From the NCBI GenBank assembly GCA_016808115.1, contig JAEQBH010002436.1:62001-126000 (forward strand): a stretch of DNA of 64,000 nucleotides. The letters are read 5' to 3'. Origin of the DNA: Tetrastigma voinierianum (lineage: Eukaryota; Streptophyta; Magnoliopsida; Vitales; Vitaceae). The position numbers and the translations under genes are program-made. Below, one piece after another: positions 47,052 through 60,635 of the stretch. The notes below the pieces were generated by a model. It was not told the DNA's origin and ran no database searches. It was given only the letters and a program-made list of their open reading frames with translations. The first letter of the stretch is position 1, and each line of letters opens with the position of its first letter.

Positions 47052-47445
47052 ATGGCTAGTGGAAGTAATATTGGAGGCTGAGATCTATCATGGAAATATT
47101 GCACACATATGAAGGGGAATAGAAATGGTAGTATGCAATTATTGTGGTTTGGTGATAAGGAGTGGTGGGATCACTCGCTTTAAATATCACATATCACATT
47201 CAAATCCCCACTTTAATACAAAAAAGTGCTCAAATGTGCCTCCGGAAGTGAAACAAAAAATGAGACAACTTTTAGACCAGAAAAATAAAGAAAAAGCGAA
47301 GAAAGCAACTGATATAGAAGAAATTCGCACTGAACTACGAGGCACAATGGGGGGACGTAATAGACATCTCATTGATGATGATGAGGATGAGGATGAAGAA
47401 GAGGAGGATGTATATATGTATCCGGGTGATATGACCCGCCAGTGA
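47052..47445 (+). pseudogene. hAT transposase-like gene, BED zinc-finger part
   Basis: An ATG at 47052 reads MASGSNIGG and stops; the zinc finger follows in another frame. The stretch 47125-47445 shows VCNYCG (CxxC), RFKYHISHS and NTKKC, the Cys/His pattern of a BED finger. It continues with NVPPEVKQKMRQLL and an acidic tract (DDEDEDEEEEDVYMYP) typical of the plant BED-DUF659 hAT family. The BED finger binds transposon DNA. The early stop shows the copy is dead. The gene continues beyond a solo LTR at 48950. Confidence 0.8.
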
Positions 47446-47745
47446 AAGAAGTGATTTTTGACGTTATGTCGTGCATCAGCTCTTTGAATAGAGCAAACAA
47501 CAATAAGAAGGATTTAAGAGAGGCAAAAGAAAAATGGGCAAATCTTTAAATTAAATTAATTTTTATAAAATAAACGAATTTACTTCAATTTCTAATTGAG
47601 ATATTGCAATATGTGAGCCTTTACTGTCCCTTGGCCAAACTAATCGACAAGGCCATTACAAAGATCTGAAGTGCCCAGACAATGGATCCATCACCACCTC
47701 TTGCCTCCATCATATACAAATATTCAATAACAAGATCAAAGCCGA
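47446..47745 (+). other. hAT gene spacer after the BED part
   Basis: This is the downstream continuation of the hAT gene in broken frames up to the solo LTR at 47746. No separate gene is seen. Confidence 0.4.
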
Positions 47746-48932
47746 TGAGTCTTAAACACATCATATTATACACATGTCAGTTTTCATTTCATTTATTTAT
47801 AGTAATTTCATGATTTTGTGTAGAACTCCTTTGAATTGGTGTTTAGTGTGAATCACGGTGCACCCCAGGCCAAGCTGACTGATGAAGTAATTTTGGGAGC
47901 ATAAGGAGGCTGTGCATGAAGAGTGCAGGGCGTCGCGGCGTTCCAACGTCCACCAACGTTCCCACGTCGTGACGTCCCAACGTTGCGACGTTGGGTCAAT
48001 CTCGGCATGCACTAAGCGAGTCAGTGAAGCTCGGCGTCGCGACGTCTCAGCGTCGCTGACGTTCTGTATCTCGACAACCAGTGCGAGTTATACTTTCGAC
48101 ATTAAAAGCAAATGGAGGCGCAGATTTTGGGGTATCGGGAGGCGTACGGACTGAAACCTGGGGGGAATTCTCGACGTGATGACACCAGCCGAAAAAGTGC
48201 ACTTGATCTGTATTGTTTAGATTTTGGATACTAGAATGATGTTTTTGAGATTAAACATTTTCATATTTCTATTCAGTATGTTCTAGATATGTATCTAGGG
48301 TGTGTTGAACCCTGTCACATGACTATGGATTAAAGTTCAGTCTTTTATGTTATTCATTGGTTTATAAAATTATTTAACTTACCTTTATATCTATAATTAA
48401 ATTATATGATGATGTATAGCGACATTAGCATAACTATCTTTGGAAATCGAGATTAGAGATGAGGATATGTAGGGATAAAGTATATGACCTTGAGTTGATT
48501 CGGGAAATAGAGATATTAGATCTGAAGGTGGCATAAATTAGAACACTCAAGCATTTCGTATCTTGAGTTGGGATAGAGATATACTTTGACTCTATTCACG
48601 AGATAAGGATATACCTCGAGAGAGGATATCGTAATTAAGATCACCTTGCCATCAACAATATATAAATACATTGAATAATAACACCTTTAGAAATAATCCA
48701 TTGAGAAGTGAGGAGACATAACCTAGTCTCGATACAGTAATTCATTAGAATCAATAGCTTAATTAACATACTTTCGATTCTTCTTTAAAATAAGTTTATT
48801 CGGATATTATCACAGAAGCAAAACCTTTGTAGTCAACTTTTTTGTCCACATTGGATCGATATCCGTACCGTTGGTACACTATATTACTTGGGGCGAAGCG
48901 TGCACTTGCGCACCTAGGCGTACATTTACACA
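47746..48932 (+). mobile_element. Athila solo LTR, plus orientation
   Basis: The block starts tgagtcttaaacacatc and ends acatttacaca. It aligns along its whole length with the reverse complement of the Athila LTRs at 50462-51571 and 60636-61748 (shared: gttctagatat, ttttatgttattca, aaattatatgat, cctcgagagaggatatc, tggatcgatatccgta). No internal Athila sequence flanks it, so it is a solo LTR, in opposite orientation to the complete element nearby. It interrupts the hAT gene between its BED and DUF659 parts. Confidence 0.75.
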
Positions 48933-48959
48933 CGCGTTTTAGCACATCGAAAACATTAA

Positions 48960-50460
48960 AATCTTTTCAAGGTGGATTCGATCAAAGCGATGGGCAGGCT
49001 AATCGGTAAATTCTTCATATATGAGAGTGTTGCGCCTAACAAAGCAAACTCTCACCACTTGAGAACATGATTATTGGTACTAACAAGTTGGTTGTGACAG
49101 TCACTTTTCAATTTCTAATAAATTATTATCTTTATGTTATAGTGAAACTAAATAGTAATTCTACTTGTAGGCATGGGAATAGAGCCACCATCTCCATATA
49201 AAATCAAAAACAAATACTTGGATATGGAGTATAAAGACATGGAAGATTATGTGAACATCTAAAGGGAGAAATTGAAGACTTATGGATGCACGATTATGTG
49301 TGATAGATGGACCGGACCCACGAAATTAAGCATTATTAATTTCATGGTATATTCGAAAGGAAGCACAATATTCCTCAAGTCCGTTGATGCATCCAACAAG
49401 ATAAAAGACAACAAATACATTTACGGTTTATTGAATGGCCAATGTCGAGAAGTTAGTGAAGCAAATGTTATGCAAATTATTCTGAATGATTTATCGGCAT
49501 TTATGAAGGCGGGAAAGTGCTAATGAAGAAGTCTGATTTATATTGGACTCCATGCAGCGACCTGCTTGCATTGACTTAGTGTTTGAAGACATTGGTAAAA
49601 GAGCTACCATTTCGGAATTAATTACTAATGCACGCAAAATCACCAACTTCATCTACAACCATGGTTGGTTGCTTGAGAAAATGAGAAAGGTCTGTGGTGG
49701 AGATATTGTGTGTCTGGGGGCAACAAGATTTGCAACAAATTACATCGTCTTAGAAAGTCTTCTAAAAAAGAGGGTTGATTTGAAGAAGATCTTTATTAGT
49801 AATGAATGGGCTTCTCACAAGCTTAGTCGATCGATCATTGGACATGAGGTTGAAGTGCTCATGTATGATCATACGTATTGGGAAGGTCTACAAAAGCTAG
49901 TATCAATCTATAAGGTACTATATATAGTTTTTCACATTGTTGATTCCGAAGTCGTCCCAACAATGTCAGTTGTGTATGAGTTGATTCGGGTAATGAAGCA
50001 AAATTTACATCAACTAAATGCCAAAGATTAGGTCAAAACAATCATCGCAGATCGTTAGGATAAAACCCTCAAACATTCTCTTCATGCCACAGGTAACTAA
50101 ACGATATCATAATCACATTTAATGTATATTATTTTCCTTTTATCACATACTAATTATAAATCACTTTTGTAGCATATTATTTGAATTCAAGATTTCAATA
50201 TAAACACAGAGTTAGTAGTGACCCTGAGTTAATCCAAGCTATTCACGAAGTATTTGCAAGATTATCTTCTACTACTGAAGGCCTTGGTAATTTTTGAAAT
50301 GAGATCAATAGGTTACAATTCTAATTAATTGATTCAATTTATTTGGTTACACTTACACTTATACTGATTTGACATGTACATTTTTAATTCCTGACTTATA
50401 ATGTTTCGAGATGTGAAGAAGTTAGGTGATAGAAGCGACAATAGTGATAGGCCCAGCGCG
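48960..50460 (+). pseudogene. hAT transposase-like gene, DUF659 part
   Basis: A first piece, DSIKAMGRLIGKFF..NKANSHH (48975-49065), precedes a probable intron. GIEPPSPYKIKNKYL follows at about 49174, then CTIMCDRWTGPTKLSIINFMVYS (49272-49523). LVFEDIGKR, GGDIVCLGATRFATNY and SNEWASHKLSRS follow at 49543-50031, then AYYLNSRFQYKHRVSSDPELIQAIHEVF (about 50170-50265). This is the DUF659 and central hAT region in correct order. A stop at about 49260, frameshifts near 49525 and 50030, and the Athila insertion at 50462 inactivate it. Confidence 0.8.
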
Positions 50461-50461
50461 A

Positions 50462-51571
50462 TGTGTAAAATGTGTGCCTAAATGCGCAAGTGCATGTAAT
50501 GATAATATAGTGTACTTAGCGTACGGATATCGATCCACGAGGAAGGTGAATTGACTACGAGAGGTTCCTTTTCGAATGATATCGAATAATGACTTTAGAG
50601 GGAATTCGATTATGTAAGACTAGCCCCAGTATTGATTTAATTAAAGTATTGTTTTAAAGCCTAGGGTTATATCTCCCCCTGTCACGTTCAATGGATTGTT
50701 TTTCTAAAGAGATTGTTATTCGATACATTTATAATCTGCACTATGGTGAGGTGATCTTGCCTATGAGATATCCTCTCTCGAGGTATATCCACTTTATCTC
50801 GCCGAATAGAATCGAGTATATCTCTTATCTCTACTCATTCAGGATGCCCAAATATTCTACCCACCCCAGATACCTTCGAATTAGGAATATCTCTATTGGC
50901 CAAGATCGTGAAGGCTACTCTGCAGAATCCACGAATACCCTCATCTCTCGAATCTCGGATCTCGGTCTTGGTATGCTAATGCGGCCAAACATTATCATAT
51001 AATTTAAATACGGTATAGAGTAGATTCGTATGTGATTTATAAACAATTGAATAACATAAAAGATCAATCCCAGCAATCCCTTGTATCATATGACGGGGTT
51101 CGACGTAACCTAGAAAAATATCTAGAACATAATAAAAGAAAAGATGAAATTGTTTAATACAGAAAACATTGTTCTACTATCCCGAACTATCAAAAACATG
51201 AAAAGCGGTACAAATCCCGGGCACTTCCTCCAAGTCTTTGTCGATCTGCTCTGGAATTCCGTGCCTTTCCTGTCGTCTCCGTCCTAATTTACAGGCCCTT
51301 CGTACTTTAAATGATGAGGTCACGGTTGAGGCGTGCGTGACGTGGTGTCCGACGTGGTGATCGTCGTGACGTCGTGACGTGTGTGTCGACGTGACCAGTC
51401 CCACTTCCACACTGCTCCTCATTGTTCATGCTTCCATTTGCTCTTTACGCTCAATGAACACCTTAACCACACCGAGACACAAAATCGAGGATCTAGCCAC
51501 AAAAACTATAAATTATTTATAAAATAAATGTGAAAATAATGACAAGCGAGTGTAAGATGAGTGTTTAGGCA
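50462..51571 (-). repeat. 3' LTR of Athila
   Basis: It aligns with 60636-61748 throughout. It contains a CpG-rich gacgtcgtgacgt-type cluster at about 51290-51415, followed inward by the Athila polypurine tract (51572-51595). Confidence 0.85.
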
Positions 51572-51595
51572 CTCATCCACCCCAAACTTAGTTTC

Positions 51596-54500
51596 TTGCT
51601 TGTCCTCAACGAAGCCCGGCCTCTAGACGAGGACACACACGAGCACACATTACAGCTAACACTAAGACCAGGTGGGTGCACATCTTTGAAAAATAGGGGA
51701 TCAGATTAAATGACTCACATACCTTTGTTTTGCTTTCGATGTTGTTCGGTGAAGAGGCATACAGATACTTGACTTTCGGTAAATTCGATTGAGATAGGTG
51801 AAACTGACTAGTGCATCAAATCCCACGGTGTTCAATGGCCTTTCCCAAAATCCCCTATGTGCTTATAGTGAATGACCTCGGGAATATGCACAGTTGATAC
51901 CCCAGACTTAAGCTCAGCTCGCCTATTAGGAAGAAGCTAACTAGGAAAGGATAGGAACGCACCCATTTATTCATGTCTCATACTTAGAAATTTCCTACGT
52001 ACCTAAAACAAAATGGAAAGACCTAGTGCGAAGTTTTAGTAGGAGTGTTCCTATAAGCGGGGATCCATTGGTGACTCCCCACCGGTTAGTTAAGGGCAGG
52101 GCATTGATTCCTTAAACTTCACGAACCTCAAGCCCAGAAACTCAAAGGCCACAGGTGCGTGAATGATCCATCTTGTCCCATGTAGCCGGGCGTGAAGTCA
52201 ATAAACTCGGCTTGATTGGCTCGGGGCATTAGGCTTTGATGGGCCCTCATTTGTGCGGATTAGGTGGATGATCCATAACATTCCTATGCATATACCTATT
52301 TTGTCATATTTCTTTTCTTTTCTCTTTTTCTATTGTTTTGTATTTTCTCTTTTTGGTTGGGGCTCGATGGCGATCCTCTTTTGATTAGGTGTCCCGTCAC
52401 TCGGGTAGTTCGAATCTCCACTAGGTTGGTAGACTTTAGTAGTTGGTTCGGCTTTTTATGCATATAAGAAAGTCATAGTGTGAGTGCTTTGATAGGGTTT
52501 TTGAGAGCTGGTTTCTTGACTACCGAATTGATTCACCTGGCCTTTTTAACTATTCAACCTAATTCTAAGGCATCAAGCAAATGTATGCATTGAGCAGGTT
52601 TATAGTGAACTCGATCAAATTGATCCTCGATTTTCAACATAGCACACATGTATGCGATTACTACATGCGAGAATGTCTAAAATACTGTCGGAAACAACTA
52701 ACACATGACTCATGAACATGAAAGTGTGATGTAAAATAAGGCGAAAACAAAACACACTAATATACGGAACATAATAAAAATACTACACACTACTAAAACC
52801 AAAACGATAAACGAAACCTGAAACATAGTACGATCACCAAATCCATCCCCCGAGCAGAAATATCCGATTATCCCCATGGCGAAGATAAAAACATAGGGTA
52901 GGAACTCCCTGAATATCAACTGCGGTGGAGGGTGGTGGTGGATGGTGAAAAGCGGAAAATTTGACGGTGGGCACATAGGCTATTTCTTTGTTGTAGATGA
53001 TGGCACGATTGGCTGGGCATGCATGTCGACCATATGACGCCTCCATATCTGAGCAATGAGGACTCGGTGCTCACAGGTCTCATCCGGGAATCGTCAAGCG
53101 CTCGTGAGTGAGCAGGGTCCTCAATCTCTAAGAAGGGGCCCAGGGAGCGTGCTGAGAAATTCTTTGGGGTGTTGAGTGGAGAGTGTCAGAACAATTGGTA
53201 GTGGAAGTGGGTGAGGCAATTTGTAATGTCTCACAGGTATCACCCGGGGAATCCATGAGCCCGATAATCGAGAAGCTCGTCACCGTGCGAGGAGCTCGTG
53301 ACGTCGTGGAGCCCCTCCCGGGTGCGGGACACCGGGTGTGTCTGCTTGGCCGATATGGCCTTGATCGGATGAAGCCCGGGCCCTGTGTCGTCGGGGCACC
53401 ACAGGCTTGTTTACCTGGCCAAATATCGGAAAGGGTGCCCCGAGGGTTCATCTGCATCCGGTTATGGAGGATGGCATCCTCGATAACACCTTGACTGTCG
53501 AATGGTATATCTGGATGATGGCGAGTTGAAGCGAGGAGCAGCAGATTTGTCACCTCACACATTCGTCGTCGGGATAAGACGCGAAGTGATGAAGTGATGC
53601 CAAACCTTGGGAATGTAGGCCAAATGCTTGCCTTAAGTGTTTCGCATAGCGCGCGTGTTGATCTCCCTCACCACGGCCTTTGGTGTCACGCGGTTGACCT
53701 CATGGTAGTCGAGGATGCTTTCATGGCGGGTGATCAAAGGGTCCGTGGGACATGCTCTAGGCCATAGAAACTATTGATCGACTCATATGAAGTTGAGCCC
53801 GATACACCTCTTTCTGACCTTTTTGAGGACATGGGAAGCGAGGTTGGCATAAAATTCTCGAACTACGCTCATTCTTGCATTTGGGCCCAGGGGGATTTGG
53901 CATGAGGCACGCCACCCACTGCTTCAGGTGTCTTTCTAAAGAAATCCTTCGGGGTGATGAAACCCCTTCTCCTTAATGAAGGATGGTTTTACCAAATTGT
54001 CTACGGCAGATCCAGCGGCCTCATATTATAAAGCATTAGGAGCATCGAGCGTGGGAGTCGGGTCTCGTGGCGGGCTGAAGCAGCCACTCTTGCCGGTTTA
54101 TACTAACCTGAACAAAACTCGAGACACCTAATGTGCACCACAAAAGAAAAATCAACTAAATAACTACCTAATATTTCAATAGAAACCTAAATGGGACTCC
54201 CGAAGACCCTAAAGACCTAGTTAACTCGAAATGAATTCCTAAAGACCTCTAGACTACACAAAAACGCCTGAATGAACCCTAGACTCACGTACGAGAAGCT
54301 AGAATCAGGCACACGGTGGTAAATGCCACTATGACCCAAAGCGGCCGGGGGCGGCTTACGGTGGTCGACCGAGGCGGGGGAGTGGTCTCAGGCCCGGGAC
54401 GAGGCAGACTCCCAGAGCAAGGTTAGGCCTGGACGGTCTGTGAGGGAGGCTAGGGTTTCAGAGGAAAGGGGCGTACGGTGAAGGTGTAAAATGAACCATT

Positions 54501-55260
54501 CTTGGGCTAAAAAAAAGCGGGGCCACGTCAGCGGCGTGCGGGTTCAATCGCGGCGTGGCGAGAACATGACCAAATGGCGTGTGACGTCGCGGGACACGTC
54601 AGCGGCGTGGCAGTAAGTGACCAAATGGCGATCCACGGCGATGTAAAAACCAGCGTCGTGGCGGCGTGAAGAATTCCGCGTCCGCGGCGTGAAATTGCGT
54701 CGCGGCGTGATGAATTTTGGCGTCGCGGCGTGGGATCTGCGTCGTGACGAAGACTTAAAAATGGCAGCGTTGCGGCGTGAATTCCGCGTCGCGGCGTGGA
54801 GAAGATAAATTTTGTCGTGTGTGACGAGAGAGTGTCTAGCAAGAAATTTTGAACACACTACTCAACCCACTTTTCGAGAACTCTCACGTGTAAACTTCAT
54901 TCAGAGCATTAGAACTGTATCAGACACACCACGCTTAGGGTCTATGATTAAACCCGACAAGCGAAACACGATCATGAACACAACTAGAAACCAAAAAAGT
55001 GGCGAAAATAACCAATGAACTTGAAACTACAAAATTTAGGAACACTTGGTTGCCTCGAAAGCTATATTTTAATATCGTTAGCTCGACGACCACGAAACCG
55101 ATGCGATCAGAACTCAAACTCTTGTGATCGTTAATATACGCTAGCCTGCGAGCATGAAGGGATGACTTGCTTATGCAAGCTTCGCCTCCATAGTACGGTT
55201 TCAAGCGTTGGGTGGCCCATTTGTGAATGTGCTCTCGGGATGTGAAACTTACGCCCACCA
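51596..55260 (-). other. Athila 3' internal region, no recognised gene
   Basis: About 3.7 kb lies between integrase and 3' LTR, where Athila elements may carry an env-like or unknown ORF. The open stretches here (for example 52710-53046 and 53128-53562 on the minus strand) show no convincing domain. A minisatellite lies at 54525-54800. Confidence 0.5.
54525..54800. repeat. CpG-rich minisatellite (gcgtcgcggcgtg units) in Athila
   Basis: About ten irregular units of cgtcgcggcgtg are separated by short spacers such as aattccg or accaaatggc. Related clusters stand in each LTR (51290-51415, 61460-61590) and in the solo LTR (47930-48070). The minus-strand 'proteins' of 104 residues here are translations of the repeat. 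Confidence 0.8.
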
Positions 55261-55599
55261 TGTGAAAAGACCTTTATTCACAGTAGAAGATGGGACCATC
55301 GAGACTTGATTTCCCAGGAAAAGCTTTAGTCGGAATTGAATAGAAAGGCTTGTTGTCCGTAGTGAATTCTTTACAGTGATATTAGCGTAGGTACTGAGCC
55401 TTGGTCTTCTCCTTATAAATCACCAGGCGTTCTCACTTAATAGCCGTTTGAACTCATCAAGCTCCTTTGAGTTGGAGTAGTCGTTTTTCACCGGTAATCA
55501 TCCATGTTTAGTTGTCGGTGGCTGATAGGCTCGTGCTCGTTCTCTTTGGAAGGTGGCACGCTTTACCATAAACAAGTACGAGCGGGGACATACAAGGAT

Positions 55600-56300
55600 T
55601 TTTAAAATGCGGTCTGCGGTATGCCCCGGAGCGCATCGTCCTCTTTAGACCGATCCTTCTTGGAGTTGTTGGTTGTCTTCTCGAGGATGGACTTGATTTC
55701 TCGGGTTTGGATACCTCTGCACCGGATTTGATTGTGGGTGGTATGTAAGAGATATACGATAGCGTACCAATGCACTATAAAACCATCTATTACATGACAA
55801 ATGCTTACCATTATCTGTGATTAAAGCTCGAGGGATTCAAACGTGAGAATATTCACTTTATGAAATTGAGCTACAATCTTGGCATCATTGGTTCATGTTA
55901 GGTCCCTTCTACCCACTTTGAGACATAGTCTACCTTGACAAGATGTATAAATTGTTGTATGATGCGGAAATGGTCCCGTGAAATGTCGATCCCCCATAAG
56001 TCGAACAACTCTACCTCGAATAAGGTGCATGGGTGGCTCGTCCTTTCTAGAGATGTTCCCGTTAGGTTGACATTTGTCACAAGTGGAAAGCGAATTGATG
56101 AAACATCTTTAAATAAAAGGCGATAAAAACCCAGATTGTAGAACCTTCATTCTTTGTTCTCGGCCACAGAAGTGTCCACCACCACGATAAGTCTGACAAT
56201 AGTTCGAGAATCTTGAGCATTTCATCTTCGGGCACACATCTCCTTATCACGTCCGACAGATTTTGTAAGAATTAGCTCTTCCCGATAGTAGTGCTTAGGT
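55600..56300 (-). pseudogene. Athila integrase remnant
   Basis: The minus-strand piece at 55898-56080 reads TSHPCTLFEVELFDLWGIDISRDH and VKVDYVSKWVEGT, matching the Athila integrase core around its first catalytic Asp. Zinc-binding and downstream parts are only faintly visible on either side. Frames are broken. Confidence 0.65.
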
Positions 56301-56439
56301 GTCGAAAAAGCGCTTCAACTATACGATAGTTAAATTAAGGGAATCCTTTGGCCACCAAATAGTTCACATAATCTGCAAACCAGGGAACTGCCCTCTTGTC
56401 CTCCCGATAGCAAAAAGTTTCTCAAATGCGAAATTCGTC

Positions 56440-56760
56440 ATTCACGGAACATCATCTGGCCCCTTCCGGTCGAAGGTGGTGCGCCGCTAAATTTTCGATT
56501 GCCCTTCTTGTCCTTGATTTCTCGTCGAACTCTTGCTGACAAAGGACCCACTTAGAATCGATACGGGTTTTCCATCTTTCTTGGTCATCAAGTATAATGG
56601 CGAATGTTCGGTCATGCACCACGACTGTTGCCAAATCAAATGGCACGATTTGTCGAAAGCAAGACAATGGCGATAGTTTTTCGATGATGGCATAATTCAA
56701 TTGGCGTCATTCAAAGTCACGCTTGCATAGTAAATCACACGAAAGATTTTCTCTCGTTTA
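56440..56760 (-). pseudogene. Athila RNase H remnant
   Basis: The minus-strand frame at 56452-56700 runs from YAIIEKLSPL to QEFDEKSRTRRAIENLAAHHL. These match the conserved start (YxxxEKELLAVV) and end (EFDxExRDRKGxENxVADHLS) of the Ty3 RNase H domain, with degeneration between. Confidence 0.65.
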
Positions 56761-57149
56761 CGCCTAAAATGCGCCCCGATCGCGCAATCCATGTTGCATC
56801 ACACATCAGCTCAAAATGGAAGGAGCCCGATGCGGGCTACAACAATAGGAGGCGAGATCAACTTATCCTTGATACGGTAAAAGCGTATCTGCGTTGGGAG
56901 TCGAGTGAATGGGATCCTGGACTAACAAATTAGACAATGGTTTACTGTCTGTAGAAATCCTTGATAAATGACCTATAAATCCAGCATGGCTGAAAACTTG
57001 GATCCTTTCCTTTGAAAAGGTAGGTAACTTCTCAATTGCTTCAATCTTCGCCTATCTACCATCCCTCTTTGCTTTGAGATGTCGATGTCGAGAATATTCT
57101 CTTGTACCATGAAATGGCACTTTTCCCCGATTAGTGCTAGAATTGGTCT

Positions 57150-57760
57150 CTTCACATCTTATGATAAACTCTCAATTTTAGACAATTGTCGAATGAATTT
57201 CCCATTCTTGAAATATTTTAAAGATCCATGAAAATCTCAATCGTCTTCTCTGCCATGTAAGTATGGTCATCATCTTTGTCATTGTGAAAAGTGATACCGG
57301 AGCATTGCATAGTCAAAGGGCATCGTAGGAAATGAATGTACCATAGGCGAGTGAATGTTGTCTTCTCACGATCTTGGGCGCTATAGCGATTTGGTTATGC
57401 TTAAGATATCCATCAAAAGCAATAATATTCATGCATTGTCGATCAAGCATACGATATAGAAATGGCGATGAAAGTGATCTTTTAGTGGCCTTGTTAAACC
57501 GGTAATCAATACAAATTCTCACATTAGCGTTCTAGACGGCTGATAAGATGTTGTTTTAAGTCTAATGACGGTTATTTCCTCCTTTTTCGAAGCTTCACGG
57601 TGGTGACCCGTACAGCATCACGAAATGGGATAAATCACCCGAGTATCTAGCCATTTAAGAACCTCTTTTAAACTACCTTGTTATCGGATTTAACCTCCTC
57701 TGCGCTTCCACCGAAGGTTTATGCCCATCTTCTAATAAAATACGATGCATGCACATAGAA
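57150..57760 (-). pseudogene. Athila reverse transcriptase remnant
   Basis: The minus-strand piece at 57313-57522 reads MRICIDYRFNKATKR, PFLYRMLDR, FDGYLKHNQIAIAP and AYGTFISYDA. This follows the order of the Ty3 RT palm (CIDYRKLNxAT, FLDGYSGYNQIxIAP, YGTFAYRRMPFGL). The Asp of FDGY replaces the expected FLDGY context after an indel. The downstream YxDD motif was not identified with certainty. Confidence 0.7.
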
Positions 57761-58499
57761 GGACGAATCCCTTTTAGATCAGCTAGAGACCATCCGAGTG
57801 CGTGTCTGTGATCTCGAAGGACTCTCGATAAGCTATAACCACTCCGGTGCAGTCAAGATGCGATATAATCACGGGTAAGCGTAAGATTCGACTCAAGTAT
57901 GCATACTTCAAATGAAACTAGGTGAAGTTTTTTGTTCCATTCATGGTGGATTTGTTATTCGATGGAGCGGGTTTTAATATCGCTCCCGGAGATTGATATT
58001 TAGGTCGTATTGTGTCGAAAGGAGTCCATCCATTTGACATGGTATACGCCTCTTAGCTCGGGTTCTCGGACTCATTTTCCACTAGGCTAGTCTCGAAGGT
58101 CGGTGGGACCACTTTGGCTGATTCTATAGCCTTTACTATATCAACCATTAAGCACGTATCACTTTTCTGGTGGGTGTCTCCTTTGCCTCGAAGACATTCT
58201 GATTTCTTAACCTTCTTGTACTCTTAGTTTCGGTTTCGCCCCTACGCATCAGTCATTTGCCACGGTTGCGAAAGGTCTTCGAATGTCGGTATTTCTTTAT
58301 CTTCCTCGTATACAAAACTATGAAATGCTTTGGAAAGATAAACTTGTCGACCTTTACTAAGACATCTTCTATTATCCCTCTCGGGTGCTTCAAAGATCAC
58401 ATGCATAATTTGAAGAGTAGGCCCATGGTCGGGCGGGCTTCTCTAATCCCAAAAGCGGCAAAGATGGATAAGAGGCACTAAGATTAATGTTGGCACCCC

Positions 58500-60200
58500 G
58501 AATCACACGGCGCTCTCGAAAATAGCATTTCGATTATGCACGGGACAGTGGCCTGCGGGTCTTTGAGCCTGCGGTAGCTTCCTCCTAAGAGGATGGCGCT
58601 TTGCATTCCTCGAGTTAAGTTCTGAGTCTTTCGAGAAGTCTGCTAATCTTCTCTTCGAGACAAAATGTCTTTCATGAACTTTACATGGCCCGGGCAGTAT
58701 ACAGGGCATCAGCAAATGGGATGTTTTATATGCCGGCTTTGAAACATCCATGAACTTAGTGAATTGTTTATCCGGTTATGTTTCTTGGGAGGCGTTGTGG
58801 GTAAGGCCGGTATCGTGGCCTTTGCTTCATGAGGTCTCTGCGGTATTTCTCCTGTGTTTGTTCTTTGTTGCATCATCTTTAAAGTTACATTTGGGTGATC
58901 TCTTCCAATCTCTAGCGCTCTACGATTAGGAGGTTGCACTTGTGATTCCCGATTCTCCGAGCTTCTCAACATGATGCTTCGATAACGAACCATCTCTTCT
59001 TGGGTTTACCTGCGAATTGCTCGGCAAAGAACCGGTTGCCTTTACATAAGTAAACGCCATTTGGCCCATTTGTGCCCCTCGAACTCCTTAAATTTGTCTT
59101 TGCCAGTTATTTAAGCGGAGTTGCTTCGCTGTGGCTGCATGTTAAGCCTTAGTCGTTCATGAGCGCGGAATGAAGTTAACATCGTCTTTGGAGCTTGCTC
59201 TAAATCCAGCTTCTTTTCAGGGGGTGGTTCATTAGCTCGGTTTGATGGCATATTGTTAAGTTATTCACGCCGTCCCATACCCTTGATTGTTTGATTATTA
59301 CGGATTTACGATTGTTCGCCACCCTTGTCCGCTGATTACGATTACGGTAGCTATTACCCATCACGATCCTTGTTGTTGTGATTGATTATAGTTAAACCTC
59401 GACCGCGTCTTTGGGCTTGCTCCATTGTAGGGTTTTCTTTGACATTCTACACTACTATCATCCTCCCGCAGGAATTCACCGCAGCTCCATGGAGTGAAAG
59501 ATACGTATAGCATGTGTTGTTCCTGGCGCCTATTTAAATTGTTTAGTCGGTTAATTACATGATTTACCCAGTTGTTGAGATTTGCGTTATGCATTTGCCA
59601 CCCGCAGTGTTTGCGGGTGTAGCCCTTCTCTCTAGGCCGCGATTAGTGTTGGTTCTGACATCTTCGATATCTCATACGCCTGGTCTGTGGTTTTCTTCAT
59701 CAAGGATCCTCCAGCTGAGGCATCTATCATTGTTCGGGTTGCATTTCTCAGACCATTGTAGAAGGTATGGACTTGCATCCATCTGGTTAGTCGGTGGTGA
59801 GGACACTTCCGCAATAATTCATGAAACCTGTCCCATGCCTCTGCCAGGTTCTCCCCCTCTAGTTGACCAAACGTATTGATCTCTTGCACAAGTTGTGCAA
59901 TTTTCGAAGGTGGAAAGAACTTGGTCAGAAACTTTTTTTAATACCGTCGTTCCATGTAGTGATGGAATCGGTAGTTGGTAGTTAGCCAATGTTTGGCTCT
60001 ATCCACAGTGAAATTAGGAACAGCGTAATCTTAAGGCTTCTTAGTAACTCCGTTGTACTTGATGGTATCGCGAGCCGGAAGTTAGTCAAATGCATATTCG
60101 ATTCTCATGGGGTAGTCAGTGGAGCAGATGTCCCGAAACATACATGCATGGTGACTTCAATTGGTGTTTGCTTGAATCGGTGGTAGTCTGATCGCTATCC
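58500..60200 (-). pseudogene. Athila gag remnant
   Basis: The minus-strand stretch 59632-59889 reads QLEGENLAEAWDRFHELLRK, CPHHRLTRWMQVHTFYNGL and TRTMIDASAGGSLMKKT, the most conserved part of Athila gag (Retrotrans_gag). 59361-59594 continues with NLNNWVNHVINRLNNLN. Upstream and downstream parts are frameshifted. Gag forms the particle that holds element RNA. Confidence 0.8.
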
Positions 60201-60635
60201 CGAACAAGCGGTGGTGGTAAAGCGAACTCATCTAATAGCATGTAAGGATCGTGCGGGTGTATAAATGGCACAGTGGCAGTTCCTTAGTGATTCCCATTTC
60301 GGCTTCTCACGTAGTTCGGTTTGTTGATACGAAATCTTGTTCTTGGTGTTTTCCATGACTATTGGAATTCTAATCTGTTCTATTCTCTGTTCTCGGCGCA
60401 ATCACAATGCGAAGTCTTTCGGCTGGGATCTGCAGATGTTAAATTAGTCGATTTTATTTGTCGCATGTACTCATGAAACCTGTATCTTCTGTGATAACAC
60501 ACGAACTAACAAAACCAAATTACCGGCCTTGTAAAATAACAAAAGTAACGAAAAAAATTGAATACTATCTATGTGCTCACTTCTCTATATCAATTAAACC
60601 TTTCACAGATAAACGAAAACTGATGGGCGAAGCGA

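Noticed and set aside
54528..54858. Two overlapping minus-strand open stretches of 104 codons, Arg/His rich
   Set aside because: Translations of the CpG minisatellite in different frames.
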